Below, one piece after another: positions 52,961 to 61,477 of a stretch of DNA of 64,000 nucleotides (positions are counted from its first letter, which is position 1; every line of letters begins with the position of its first letter). The notes under the pieces were generated by a model that saw nothing but the letters and a program-made list of their open reading frames with translations, did not search any database and was not told the origin of the DNA. The position numbers and the translations under genes were made by a program. The stretch is from Streptomyces tardus (GTDB taxonomy: Bacteria > Actinomycetota > Actinomycetes > Streptomycetales > Streptomycetaceae). The DNA is taken from the NCBI RefSeq assembly GCF_018101125.2, contig NZ_JAELVF020000001.1:293189-357188 (forward strand), in the 5' to 3' direction.

Positions 52961-53926
52961 TCAGAAGAGCACCCGGGCCAGCGCACTGCGCGCGGCCACT
53001 ACGCGCGGGTCCTCGGGGCCGACCACCTCGAAGAGCTCGAGCAGCCGCACCCGCGCGGCGTTCCGGTCGTCCCCGGCGCCGCGACGCACGGTCTCCACCA
53101 GGCGCCCGAAGGCGTCCTCGACATGGCCGCCGGACAGGTCCAGGTCCGCCACCCGCAGCTGCGCCGTCGCGTCGCCGGGGTTGTCCGCCGCCTCCTTGCG
53201 CACCGCCGCGGGGTCCAACTCCCGTACCCGACGGATGAGTTCGGCGCGCGCGAGGCCGAGCTTCGCCTCGGCGTCGGCGGGGTTGGCGTCAAGTGCGCGC
53301 TGGTACGCCTCGGCTGCGCCCTCCGCGTCACCGGCCGCGAGCGACTGCTCCGCGGCAGCGAGCACCGGGTCCACCGGCGCCTCGGGCTCCTGCTGCTCGA
53401 CCTCCGCCTCGGCGGAGGGGTCGACGGGCGCGCCGACGATACCGAAGCGCTCTTCGGCCGCCTGGATCAACTGGTCCAGCACCTCGCGGATCTGGGCCTC
53501 GGGAGCCGCCCCCTGGAACAGCGGCAGCGCCTGGCCCGCGATCACCGCGAACACCGCCGGAATGCCCTGCACCCCGAACTGCTGGAAGAGCGCCTGGTTC
53601 TGGTCGACATCGACCTTCGCGAGCACGAAACGGCCCGCGTACGCCTGCGCGAGACGCTCCAGGATCGGCCCGAGCTGTTTGCACGGCTCACACCACTCGG
53701 CCCAGAAGTCGATGACCACCGGAACCTCGGCCGAGCGCTCCAGTACATCGCGCTCGAAACCGGCCTCGTCCACGTCGATCACGAGGCTGCTCGGTGCCGG
53801 TGCACCCTGCTCACCGGATGCGGCGTTCCGCTCGCGCGTCTCCTCCGCCTTCTGTCGGGCCTCTCCCGCCGCCTTCACGGCAGCGAGGTCGACCACTCCG
53901 CTCATGGGCATGTTCCTTGGCTGCAT
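52961..53926 (-). CDS. Thioredoxin-fold/TPR protein (CnoX/YbbN-like)
   Basis: 321 residues. The thioredoxin domain is at about 45-155, with the active-site region FWAEWCEPCKQLGPILERLA and the cis-Pro region FGVQGIPAVFAVIAG. The C-terminal third has TPR-like helices (LAAGDAEGAAEAYQRALDAN, then GHVEDAFGRLVETVRR). This is the layout of YbbN/CnoX co-chaperones that protect and hand over clients under oxidative stress. The active site is WCEPC instead of WCGPC. ATG at 53926 is preceded by GGGAGA; two in-frame ATGs follow within 24 bases. It stands alone or leads the DUF6230 operon from far upstream. Confidence 0.93.
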   Translation of the reverse strand: MQPRNMPMSGVVDLAAVKAAGEARQKAEETRERNAASGEQGAPAPSSLVIDVDEAGFERDVLERSAEVPVVIDFWAEWCEPCKQLGPILERLAQAYAGRFVLAKVDVDQNQALFQQFGVQGIPAVFAVIAGQALPLFQGAAPEAQIREVLDQLIQAAEERFGIVGAPVDPSAEAEVEQQEPEAPVDPVLAAAEQSLAAGDAEGAAEAYQRALDANPADAEAKLGLARAELIRRVRELDPAAVRKEAADNPGDATAQLRVADLDLSGGHVEDAFGRLVETVRRGAGDDRNAARVRLLELFEVVGPEDPRVVAARSALARVLF

Positions 53927-54278
53927 GGGTCCAGTCTCCCTGCTTCCGGGCGCGAAGTGGTAGCCGAACCGAAAGCCGGTGCCGAAGCGGGCGCAACGCA
54001 GGCGCCACCGCCGTCGTCCCGGGCCGCCACCCCGCCCGGTCGACCGGCTGCCGACCGGCGCGAGCCGCCTGCCGCTGCCCTCTGCCGCCGTACGGCCCGC
54101 CGCTCGCCCGCAGGGCCGACGCCGCCGCGAGCCGGTGCTGCTCGGGCACTGTTCGGTGCTCTTTGGTGCTCTTTGGTGCTGCCGCGCCGGGTGTGCCACT
54201 CAGGCCCGTCGCGGGTCGTTCGGTGCACCGGGTCCCCACCCGGCACCTGTGGTCGTCGCAGCGAGAGGCAAAGCTTTT

Positions 54279-54295
54279 CGCTACGAGTCGTAGCG
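54279..54295. promoter_or_regulatory. Candidate TetR operator CGCTACGA-G-TCGTAGCG
   Basis: A perfect 17-bp palindrome 28 bases before the TetR ATG (54324), with GTAACTGATG just after it. The position is ideal for autorepression. Confidence 0.75.
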
Positions 54296-54323
54296 TAACT
54301 GATGTACTCGATAAGGTCACCGC

Positions 54324-54920
54324 ATGGCCCGACCACGCAACGCCGCCACCGACCTGGCGATCCTGGACGCAACCCGCGCCGAACTGGTGGAAAAGGGCTG
54401 GTCGAAGTTGACGATGGCGGCCGTGGCCGAGCGTGCGGGTGTGGCCAAGACCACGCTCTACCGCCGCTGGCCGGGACGCAGCGAGATGGTCGTGGACGCG
54501 GTGGCCGTGCTCTTCGACGAGCTCGAACTCCCCGACCGGGGCAGCCTCCAGAGCGATATCGAGGGCGTGGTGCTGTCCTTCGCCTCGCTCATGAGCCGCC
54601 CGGAGGCCAAAACCGCCCTGATGGCCGTCGTCGCGGAGTCGACCCACAGCCCCCAGCTGCGCGACCGCATCCGCACCGCCGTCGTCGACCGGCAGAAGCG
54701 TCTGGTGCGCCAGGGCAGGCTGCGCGCCCAGGAACGCGGCGAGCTCCCCGCGGACCGCCCCGACTCCGCCGAGGACGAGCAGCTCATCGACCTCACCTTC
54801 GACGTGGTCGCTGGCGCGGTCGTCCACCGGGTGCTGGTGAGCGACGAGCCCGTCGACGAGCAGTGGGCCGCAGCCTTCGCGCTCCTGCTGGTCGGCGGCA
54901 TCACCGCGGTCAGCGGCTGA
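54324..54920 (+). CDS. TetR-family regulator
   Basis: 198 residues. The helix-turn-helix lies at about 10-55 (ILDATRAELVEKGWSKLTMA, then AVAERAGVAKTTLYRRWPGR). The C-terminal domain contains EAKTALMAVVAESTHSPQLR and a terminal helix HRVLVSDEPVDEQWAAAFAL, as in the TetR_C_16/AcrR-like subgroup. ATG at 54324 follows the perfect palindrome at 54279-54295. No obvious divergent partner exists: the thioredoxin gene starts 398 bases to the left. Besides itself its target is uncertain. Confidence 0.93.
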   Translation: MARPRNAATDLAILDATRAELVEKGWSKLTMAAVAERAGVAKTTLYRRWPGRSEMVVDAVAVLFDELELPDRGSLQSDIEGVVLSFASLMSRPEAKTALMAVVAESTHSPQLRDRIRTAVVDRQKRLVRQGRLRAQERGELPADRPDSAEDEQLIDLTFDVVAGAVVHRVLVSDEPVDEQWAAAFALLLVGGITAVSG

Positions 54921-55045
54921 CCGGGCCGCCCGATCCGGCGTACGCGCCGCGCCGCCGTCCGGACCGGCACCCCCGGCCGTACGTCGACACCCGGCCTCGT
55001 TTCCGGCCCGACCACCGGCCCCGACCAAGACGCCCACCCGCACGC

Positions 55046-55081
55046 CCGACCGGGCCGACCGGGCCGACCGGGCCGACCGGG
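55046..55081. repeat. Four tandem copies of the 9-mer CCGACCGGG
   Basis: Exact units at 55046, 55055, 55064 and 55073, just upstream of the AraC gene at 55120. They could form alternative hairpins in the leader and are liable to slippage. Confidence 0.9.
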
Positions 55082-55119
55082 CCGAAGCGTCCCTGCGCCG
55101 GAGCGCCCATACTGGTCCC

Positions 55120-55998
55120 ATGGCTGCCGACGCCGCGCGGAACGAGTTCGTCCCGCTGCCCGGGCTGCTGCCGGGCGCGGTGGTCTCGGCCGTCGGCTAC
55201 CGGATGGCCGATTCGGCCCCCCGCGTGCACCGCGGCCTCCCCTCCCCCGCGTTGACCCTCGTACTGAGCCTGGACGAGCCGATCGTCACCGGCCGCTCCC
55301 CCGCGCACGCCACCGGGCCGCAGGCGCACCGCGAGGGAATCGTCCTCGGCGGGCTGCACACCGGTCCCGCGTTCATCGCCCAGCCCCACCGGCAGGCCGG
55401 CATCCAGCTCGCCGTACGGCCGTGCGCGGCACGGGAGTTGCTCGGACTGCCCGCAAGCGAGCTGGGGATGCTGGGCAACGACGTCGGGGCGGTGCTCGGG
55501 TCGGGTGCGGACCGTCTCCGGGAGCAGCTGCACGAGGCGCAGGACTGGACCGAGCGGTACGTACTGCTGGCCGCCTTTCTGCGCCGACGACGCGAGGAGG
55601 CCGCCCGCCGTCCCGGCCCCCGTCCGGAGATCACCGAGGCGTGGCAGTGGATCGCCCGACACCGGGGCGCCGGCTCCATGGAGGGACTGGCTCGCCATGT
55701 CCTGCTGAGCAGAAGGCAGTTGACCGAGCTCTTCCGCGCAGAGCTGGGCGTCACCCCGAAGGCGGCGTCCCGGCTGATGCGCTTCGAGTACGCCCGGCAG
55801 CAGATCGTCCGCACACTCGGCCGGGGCGCGGCTCCGGACCTCACCGAGGTGGCCCACACCACCGGCTACTACGACCACTCCCACCTGGTGCGCGACTTCC
55901 GCCAGTACACCGGCACCAGCCCGACCGGCTGGCTGGCCGAAGAGCGCCGAAACATCCAAGCCGGAGCACACCAGCGCAGCGAAGACTGGGGCACATGA
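55120..55998 (+). CDS. AraC-family transcriptional regulator
   Basis: 292 residues. The N-terminal 150 residues form a beta-rich sensor region (GYRMADSAPRVHRGLPSPAL, TLVLSLDEPIVTG). The AraC DNA-binding domain is at about 185-285, with helices SMEGLARHVLLSRRQLTELF and VAHTTGYYDHSHLVRDFRQY, then TGTSPTGWL. It resembles regulators of the DUF6597-AraC type. The stop overlaps the VOC gene start (ATGA at 55995-55998), so it probably controls and is co-expressed with that gene. Confidence 0.92.
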   Translation: MAADAARNEFVPLPGLLPGAVVSAVGYRMADSAPRVHRGLPSPALTLVLSLDEPIVTGRSPAHATGPQAHREGIVLGGLHTGPAFIAQPHRQAGIQLAVRPCAARELLGLPASELGMLGNDVGAVLGSGADRLREQLHEAQDWTERYVLLAAFLRRRREEAARRPGPRPEITEAWQWIARHRGAGSMEGLARHVLLSRRQLTELFRAELGVTPKAASRLMRFEYARQQIVRTLGRGAAPDLTEVAHTTGYYDHSHLVRDFRQYTGTSPTGWLAEERRNIQAGAHQRSEDWGT

Positions 55999-56411
55999 AC
56001 ACACAGAACAGCACCCCCGCCCCCACCGTCTGGCCGACCCTGCTCGCCGACGACGCCCACGCGCTCATCGACTTCCTGGTGGAAACGGTGGGCTTCGTCA
56101 GAACCGCCGTGTACGCCGACGGCGACCTGGTCGCCCACGCCCAGCTGGACTGGCCCGAGGGCGGCGGCATCATGCTCGGCTCCCACCGACCGGACGGCTC
56201 CGCCATCGCCCAGCCGCCCGGCACCTGCGGCAGCTACGTGGTCACCGACCGGGTGGACGAGATCTACGAGCGGGTACAGCGCGCCGGAGCGCGCATCGTC
56301 CGCGAACTCGCCGAACAGCCCTACGGCAGCCGGGAGTTCTCGATGGCCGACCCGGAGGGCAACCTCTGGTCCTTCGGCCACTACCGCGGCGAGCCGCCCA
56401 CCACCGCGTAA
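55995..56411 (+). CDS. VOC (glyoxalase/bleomycin-resistance) superfamily protein
   Basis: 138 residues, the size of a two-beta-alpha-beta-beta-beta-module protein. Segments PTLLADDAHALIDFLVETVG, GFVRTAVYADGDLVAHAQLD and QPYGSREFSMADPEGNLWSF, the last ending in the typical DPEGNLWSFG, define the PhnB-like/VOC fold. It may be a small-molecule-binding or resistance protein. ATG overlaps the AraC stop, so both are translated together. The ligand is unknown. Confidence 0.92.
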   Translation: MNTQNSTPAPTVWPTLLADDAHALIDFLVETVGFVRTAVYADGDLVAHAQLDWPEGGGIMLGSHRPDGSAIAQPPGTCGSYVVTDRVDEIYERVQRAGARIVRELAEQPYGSREFSMADPEGNLWSFGHYRGEPPTTA

Positions 56412-56442
56412 CCCCCGCCCCCGGCCCTGCAGTCCCTACAGC

Positions 56443-56473
56443 CGGGCCGGGCCCGGACGCAGAGCCCGGCCCG
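56443..56473. terminator. Terminator hairpin between VOC and icmA
   Basis: CGGGCCGGGC (56443-56452) pairs with GCCCGGCCCG (56464-56473) between two convergent genes. Confidence 0.6.
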
Positions 56474-56630
56474 CACCGCCGGGAGGCAGGACCGTGCGCT
56501 CCGCAGCTCCCGCCGGCACCCGCACGGCACCGGAGCCGAGCGCCCCGGCGTGCCTCGCGCGGACCGTGTCGGGCACGCCGGTCGCACGCCGCTCCGTGCG
56601 GGGCGGGCGGGACAGGAGGGGCCGGCCGGC

Positions 56631-58331
56631 TCAGAAGCCCGGCGGCTCCACGTACTCGCCCCACTCCTCGCGCAGCACCCCGCAGATCTCCCCGAGGGTG
56701 GCCTCCGCGCGAGCGGCCTCCAGCATCGGTTCGATCATGTTGGAGCCGCCGCGGGCCGCCTCCAGCATCCCGCGAAGCGCCGCCTCCACCGCGGCCCCGT
56801 CACGCCGTTCGCGCCGTCCGGCGAGGGCTGCGACCTGTGCCCGCTCCACCTCGTGGCCGACCCGGAGGATCTCCAACTCCCCTGTCACCGAACCGGTGCT
56901 GACGTTCACCCCGACGACCTTCTTCTCGCCCTTCTCCAGCGCGCGTTGGTAGCGGAAGGCGGCCTCGGCGATCTCGCCGGTGAACCACCCGTCCTCGATC
57001 CCGCGCAGAATGCCGGAGGTCATCGGACCGATCGGATGCCTCCCGTCGGAGTGCGCGAGGGCGCCGCGGTCCCTGATGCGCTCGAAGATCCGCTCGGCGT
57101 CCGCCTCGATGCGGTCGGTGAGCTGCTCGACGTACCAGGAGCCGCCGAGCGGATCGGCCACGTTGGCCACGCCCGTCTCCTCCATCAGCACCTGCTGGGT
57201 GCGCAGCGCGATCTCGGCGGCGCGCTCCGAGGGGAGGGCGAGCGTCTCGTCGAGCGCGTTGGTGTGCAGGGAGTTGGTACCGCCCAGCACCGCCGACAGT
57301 GCCTCGACCGCGGTGCGCACGACGTTGTTGTACGGCTGCTGCGCGGTCAGCGAGACACCGGCGGTCTGGGTGTGGAAGCGCAGCCACTGCGCCTTCTCGC
57401 TGCTCGCCCCGTACACCTCGCGCATCCAGCGCGCCCAGATGCGACGGGCGGCGCGGAACTTGGCGATCTCCTCGAAGAAGTCCAGATGCGCGTCGAAGAA
57501 GAAGGAGAGGCCCGGGGCGAAGGTGTTGACGTCCAGGCCGCGGCTGAGACCGAGTTCGACGTAGCCGAAGCCGTCCGCCAGGGTGTAGGCCAGCTCCTGC
57601 GCGGCCGTCGATCCGGCTTCCCTGATGTGGTAGCCGGAGACCGAGACGGGCTTGTACGCGGGCACCGCGCGCACGCAGTGCTCCATCAGGTCGCCGATCA
57701 GACGCAGATGCGGCTCGGGCCCGAAGATCCACTCCTTCTGGGCGATGTACTCCTTGAAGATGTCCGTCTGGAGCGTGCCGTTGAGCACCTCGTGCGCCAC
57801 TCCCTGGCGCTCCGCGGCGACCAGGTACATGCAGAAGACGGGCACCGCGGGCCCGCTGATGGTCATCGAGGTGGTGACCTCGCCGAGCGGGATGCCCGCG
57901 AAGAGGGTCTCCATGTCGGCGGCCGAGTCGACAGCGACGCCGCAGTGGCCCACCTCGCCGAGCGAACGGGGGTCGTCGGAGTCCCGGCCCATCAGCGTCG
58001 GCATGTCGAAGGCGACGGAGAGCCCGCCGCCGCCCTGCTCCAGGATTTTTCGGTAGCGCTCGTTGGTCTGCTCGGCGTTGCCGAAGCCGGCGAACTGGCG
58101 GATGGTCCAGGTGCGTCCGCGGTAGCCCGTGGAGTGCAGACCGCGGGTGTACGGGTACTCGCCGGGCCAGCCGATCCGCTCGAAGCCCCGGTAGACGTCG
58201 CCGGGACGCGGACCGTAGACCGGGTCCACCGGATCGCCGCCCAGCGTGGTGAAGTCCGCTTCCCGCTTGTGCGCGGCGTCGTAGCGTTCCTGCCAGCGCC
58301 GACGCGCCTCGGCCATGGCTTCAGCATCCAT
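56631..58331 (-). CDS. icmA: Isobutyryl-CoA mutase large subunit
   Basis: 566 residues, exactly the known IcmA length. With the cobalamin-binding small subunit IcmB (not in this window) it interconverts isobutyryl-CoA and n-butyryl-CoA, linking valine catabolism to butyrate-derived precursors. Substrate-specificity positions separate it from methylmalonyl-CoA mutase: residue 80 is Phe (WTIRQF) and residue 198 is Gln (EYIAQKEW), where that enzyme has Tyr and Arg. LSVAFDMPTLMGRDSDDPRS and the radical barrel motifs are intact. There is no C-terminal B12 domain, as expected. ATG at 58331. Confidence 0.96.
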   Translation of the reverse strand: MDAEAMAEARRRWQERYDAAHKREADFTTLGGDPVDPVYGPRPGDVYRGFERIGWPGEYPYTRGLHSTGYRGRTWTIRQFAGFGNAEQTNERYRKILEQGGGGLSVAFDMPTLMGRDSDDPRSLGEVGHCGVAVDSAADMETLFAGIPLGEVTTSMTISGPAVPVFCMYLVAAERQGVAHEVLNGTLQTDIFKEYIAQKEWIFGPEPHLRLIGDLMEHCVRAVPAYKPVSVSGYHIREAGSTAAQELAYTLADGFGYVELGLSRGLDVNTFAPGLSFFFDAHLDFFEEIAKFRAARRIWARWMREVYGASSEKAQWLRFHTQTAGVSLTAQQPYNNVVRTAVEALSAVLGGTNSLHTNALDETLALPSERAAEIALRTQQVLMEETGVANVADPLGGSWYVEQLTDRIEADAERIFERIRDRGALAHSDGRHPIGPMTSGILRGIEDGWFTGEIAEAAFRYQRALEKGEKKVVGVNVSTGSVTGELEILRVGHEVERAQVAALAGRRERRDGAAVEAALRGMLEAARGGSNMIEPMLEAARAEATLGEICGVLREEWGEYVEPPGF

Positions 58332-58430
58332 GAACCGAATGTACGCGGATGTCCTGATTCACCACCGGAGCCGCCGCCGACCGGCCCTCGACCGGGAAAC
58401 GACTCGGGTGCGGGCGGGCTCGGCTCAGCC

Positions 58431-58511
58431 CCAGACCCAGCCGGGCCCAGACCGACCCGGGGCCAGACCGACCCGGCCCAGACCGAGCCGGGCCAAGACC
58501 GACCCGGGGCC
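58431..58511. repeat. Imperfect tandem repeat of ACCGACCCGGGGCCAG
   Basis: Four or five 15-17-base units beginning near 58451, 58467, 58482 and 58498 fill the gap between the DUF3817 stop and icmA. They can fold into GGCC/CCGG hairpins and may end the DUF3817 transcript. Confidence 0.7.
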
Positions 58512-58838
58512 TCAGACCTCGACCGGCTCGGGCTCGTCCCGCTCGATCAGGGGCTCGACCTCCCGGCTGATGCGGGGCTCGACGAAGAACGCGGCCACCG
58601 GAATACAGCCGACGACCAGCACCCAGAGCAGCTTCCCGAACGGCCACCGCGCCTTGCTTCCGAGGTCGAAGGCGAAGACGACGTACACGATGAAGAGCAC
58701 ACCGTGGATCTGGGAGACGACGAAGGTGTCGCCGGTGTCGAAGCCGTACTTGGCGACCATGAACCCGCAGAAGACCAGCAGCCACACAGCGGTGACATAG
58801 GACATCACCCGGTACCGGGTCAGCACACTCTGCTTCAT
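58512..58838 (-). CDS. DUF3817 small membrane protein (copy 1)
   Basis: 108 residues with three hydrophobic helices. Helix 1 is MSYVTAVWLLVFCGFMVAKY. The family signature VSQIHGVLFIVYVVFAFDLG and WPFGKLLWVLVVGCIPVAAF follow, then a short acidic tail. DUF3817 proteins are small actinobacterial membrane proteins of unknown role, sometimes found next to MarR genes. ATG at 58838 lacks a good ribosome site, but TACGCT ends 10 bases upstream, so the transcript may be leaderless. It lies between MarR and icmA and is similar to the gene at 63447-63797. Confidence 0.92.
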   Translation of the reverse strand: MKQSVLTRYRVMSYVTAVWLLVFCGFMVAKYGFDTGDTFVVSQIHGVLFIVYVVFAFDLGSKARWPFGKLLWVLVVGCIPVAAFFVEPRISREVEPLIERDEPEPVEV

Positions 58839-58894
58839 GCACACGAGCGTAACCGGGCCCTCCGACAGCACCGTCGGCGCCCCGTAGGCGCCGC

Positions 58895-59404
58895 TCAGCC
58901 TTCCTGGAAGTCCCCGGCGGCGACCCGCAGCGGACGCAGCAGCGCGAAGATCTCGTCGCACTCCTCGGCGTCGTAGGTGCCCAGCCCGAAGTCCATCGCC
59001 GTCAGGTCGGAGGTGGCGGCGTCGCAGACCTCGCGCCCCCGGTCGGTGACCGAAGCCAGGGTGCCGCGGCCGTCGTTGGGGTTGGGACGGCGGTCCACCA
59101 GACCGGCCCGTTCCAGCCGGTCGATGGTGTTGGTGACGGAGGTCGGGTGCACCATCAGGCGCTCGCCGATCTTCGACATCGGCAGCGCACCGGACTGGGA
59201 GAAGGTGAGCAGCACCAGCGCCTCGTACCGGGCGAAGGTCAGCCCGTACGGCTTGAGCACCGCGTCCACCTCGGCCAGCAGGATCTGCTGAGCGCGCATG
59301 ATCGAGGTGATCGCGGCCATCGACGGCACCGACCCCCAGCGCTGCTTCCACAGCTCGTCGGCGCGGACGATGGGGTCGAAGGAGAGACTGAGCGGCTTGG
59401 GCAC
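58895..59404 (-). CDS. MarR-family transcriptional regulator
   Basis: 169 residues. The winged helix covers about 60-125: ARYEALVLLTFSQSGALPMS, KIGERLMVHPTSVTNTIDRL, then ERAGLVDRRPNPNDGRGTLA with the wing. The C-terminal helices complete a dimer domain. This resembles MarR proteins located beside DUF3817 genes in Streptomyces. Ligand and targets are unknown; the adjacent membrane protein is a candidate. The gene starts 138 bases downstream of the glxA stop in the same orientation, and a hairpin separates the two. Confidence 0.93.
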   Translation of the reverse strand: MPKPLSLSFDPIVRADELWKQRWGSVPSMAAITSIMRAQQILLAEVDAVLKPYGLTFARYEALVLLTFSQSGALPMSKIGERLMVHPTSVTNTIDRLERAGLVDRRPNPNDGRGTLASVTDRGREVCDAATSDLTAMDFGLGTYDAEECDEIFALLRPLRVAAGDFQEG

Positions 59405-59474
59405 CGTCCGACCCTACCCAACGGCAGCCCGCCGCCGGGGGCCGATGCCCCGCGATACGGGTGCCGGGACGCAG

Positions 59475-59511
59475 GAAGCCGGGAGGCGCGCAGGACGCGT
59501 CTCCCGGCTTC
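59475..59511 (-). terminator. Terminator hairpin after glxA
   Basis: GAAGCCGGGAG (59475-59485) pairs exactly with CTCCCGGCTTC (59501-59511), about 30 bases beyond the glxA stop. Confidence 0.75.
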
Positions 59512-59542
59512 GGCCGGTGACCGTTCCGCGCGGACGGCGGGG

Positions 59543-61474
59543 TCAGGGCAGGTGCACCCACTTCGCCTCGGACGGCGTTCCGTCCTCGTCGACCAGGAAG
59601 AGCATGTAGTAGCCGGGCGGCACGGTGGAACGGTCTTCGGGCACGTTCACCGACACCGCACCCGCCTTCCGTTCCACCGGCAGCTCCACCGAGCGCTGCT
59701 CGACGTCCGTGACGTGGGTGACAGCGCTGGGACGCATCAGCCGGGCCTTGTCGATCCGCTTCGCGTCCTCGGTGGCGAAGGTGGCGTCCTGCCCGGGCGT
59801 GAGCTTCCCGGGGCCCTCTCCGATCACCGGCCGGTTCTCGCCCCGCTCGCCCTGGAGGTAGGGCGGGGTGTAGATCTCCACCCGCTTCTCGAAGGTGCCG
59901 AGCCTGGTGTTGGCCCTGTCGCTGTAGAGGGGGTCGGATCCGAAGGTGGCGACCCGTCCGTCGGGCAGCAGCACCGCCGCGGCGTGGTAGTTGCGTCCGA
60001 CCTTCGGATCAGCGGCGGGGGTGAACTCGTTCTTCGCCGGGTCGTAGAACTGCGCCTTCAGGATGTCGCTGCTGCTCCGGCCCCGGTAGTCCTTCGAACC
60101 GCCGGTGGTGAAGACGGTGTCGTCGGGCAGGATCACGCTGTTGAGGTAGCGGGTGCCCTGCGGCAGGTCCGGACCGTCCTTGTACTCCGGCGCCTTGGCC
60201 TTGAGGTCGACGATCGAGGTGCGCGGAGTGGACTTCTCGGACTCTCCCACTCCGCCGCCGCCGAGCACCATCACCTTCCGGTCCTGCGCCGGCGGCAGCA
60301 GCAGCGAGCTGGAGGTCTCCAGCTGGTCGGTGTCGGTCATGCCCTCGATCTTGGTGAAGGTGTTGTCCTTCAGGTCCCAGGTGCCCGGCTCCCGGCCCTT
60401 GTCCGCGTCGCCGTAACCGGCGTTGGAGCCGGAGTAGAAGAGCTTGTCGTCCCCGGTCAGATAGAGCGCGGGATAGGTGGGGAAGTAGCGCTTGGGCGCG
60501 GTGGACCACTTCCTGGTCTTCGGGTCGTACATCTCGTTGTCGCCCTGGAGAATGTCGCCGATCTCGTCGAGGCCGGAGACCGAGAGGACCTTCCCGTCCT
60601 GCATCGTGACCAGCGTCGGGTACCAGCGCGCCTCGGCCATCGGGTCGACCCGGACGTACTTCTCGGCCACCGGGTCGAACTCGAAGGTGTCCTTGATCCC
60701 CTGGAAGTCCTGGTCGTCCAGGGTGATCTTCTCCGCGAGGCCGTAGAGATCGTCGGCCTCCTTGCCCTTCAGGCCGAGGATCTCGTACTGGGCGGGTTCG
60801 TCCCTGACCGATTCCTCGCCCTCCTCCACCGCCTCGACGAAGACGCGCACCTCGCTCGCGGTGATGTCGATCTTGCCGTCGTCGTCCTCGTCCTTCTCGG
60901 CCCGGGGCACGACCACGGGGAAGTCGGAGACGTACTCGGCACCGTCCGGGCCGCGGAAACGGGTGCCCTCGGGAAGCGTCTTGGGCTTCGCGGGGTTCTC
61001 GTTCTTGATGAGCATCCCGCCGCCGGCCTTCTTGACGCTGTCGCCGAGCTGCTCGTAGCGGGCGGTGCCGCCCGCGACCAGCAGCTTGCCGTCGTCGAGC
61101 TGGGCGTGGCCCGCGCAGAAGACGTCCTCGGGGGTGTCGATCTTCTTGAACGAGTCGTTCGCCGGGTCCCACAGGATGCTGTCGAAGGTGCCGGAGTCGA
61201 ACTGCTTCTGGTCGTTGCCGGAGCCGGCGATCAGCAGGACCTTGCCGGTGTGGAGCAGGGCCGCGTGCATCGAGTTGCTGCGGAACTCCTTCGGCACGTC
61301 GGCCATCGACCACGAGCCGTACTCCGCCTTGTACTCCGGCCGCGAGATCCGGTACTCCTCGTACCGCTCGGAGGCGAAGCCGATGGTCGCCGGTGCGTTG
61401 AGCGCGGCCAGGACGACGGTGATTCCTGTGCCTATCGCGGTCTTCTTCAGCCTGGCGCTCGGACGGTAGGGCAT
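59543..61474 (-). CDS. glxA: Copper radical oxidase (galactose oxidase-like), tip-glycan maturation
   Basis: 643 residues. An N-terminal signal or anchor (IGTGITVVLAALNAPATIGF) is followed by a kelch-type beta-propeller and a C-terminal DUF1929 Ig-like domain. Galactose-oxidase landmarks align: Cys 120 (DVFCAGH) and Tyr 285 (ARWYPTL) for the thioether-linked radical cofactor, Tyr 496 and His 497 (GRNYHAAAVLLPDGRV), and His 587 (SAVTHVTD) as copper ligands. In Streptomyces, GlxA modifies the glycan made by CslA at hyphal tips and is needed for normal morphology. The ATG lies three bases after the cslA stop. No cslZ-type glucanase gene follows. Confidence 0.95.
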   Translation of the reverse strand: MPYRPSARLKKTAIGTGITVVLAALNAPATIGFASERYEEYRISRPEYKAEYGSWSMADVPKEFRSNSMHAALLHTGKVLLIAGSGNDQKQFDSGTFDSILWDPANDSFKKIDTPEDVFCAGHAQLDDGKLLVAGGTARYEQLGDSVKKAGGGMLIKNENPAKPKTLPEGTRFRGPDGAEYVSDFPVVVPRAEKDEDDDGKIDITASEVRVFVEAVEEGEESVRDEPAQYEILGLKGKEADDLYGLAEKITLDDQDFQGIKDTFEFDPVAEKYVRVDPMAEARWYPTLVTMQDGKVLSVSGLDEIGDILQGDNEMYDPKTRKWSTAPKRYFPTYPALYLTGDDKLFYSGSNAGYGDADKGREPGTWDLKDNTFTKIEGMTDTDQLETSSSLLLPPAQDRKVMVLGGGGVGESEKSTPRTSIVDLKAKAPEYKDGPDLPQGTRYLNSVILPDDTVFTTGGSKDYRGRSSSDILKAQFYDPAKNEFTPAADPKVGRNYHAAAVLLPDGRVATFGSDPLYSDRANTRLGTFEKRVEIYTPPYLQGERGENRPVIGEGPGKLTPGQDATFATEDAKRIDKARLMRPSAVTHVTDVEQRSVELPVERKAGAVSVNVPEDRSTVPPGYYMLFLVDEDGTPSEAKWVHLP

Positions 61475-61477
61475 GGA

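Noticed and set aside
56550..58976. 808-codon plus-strand frame opposite icmA
   Set aside because: Shadow of icmA with no domain. The mutase motifs on the other strand are unambiguous.
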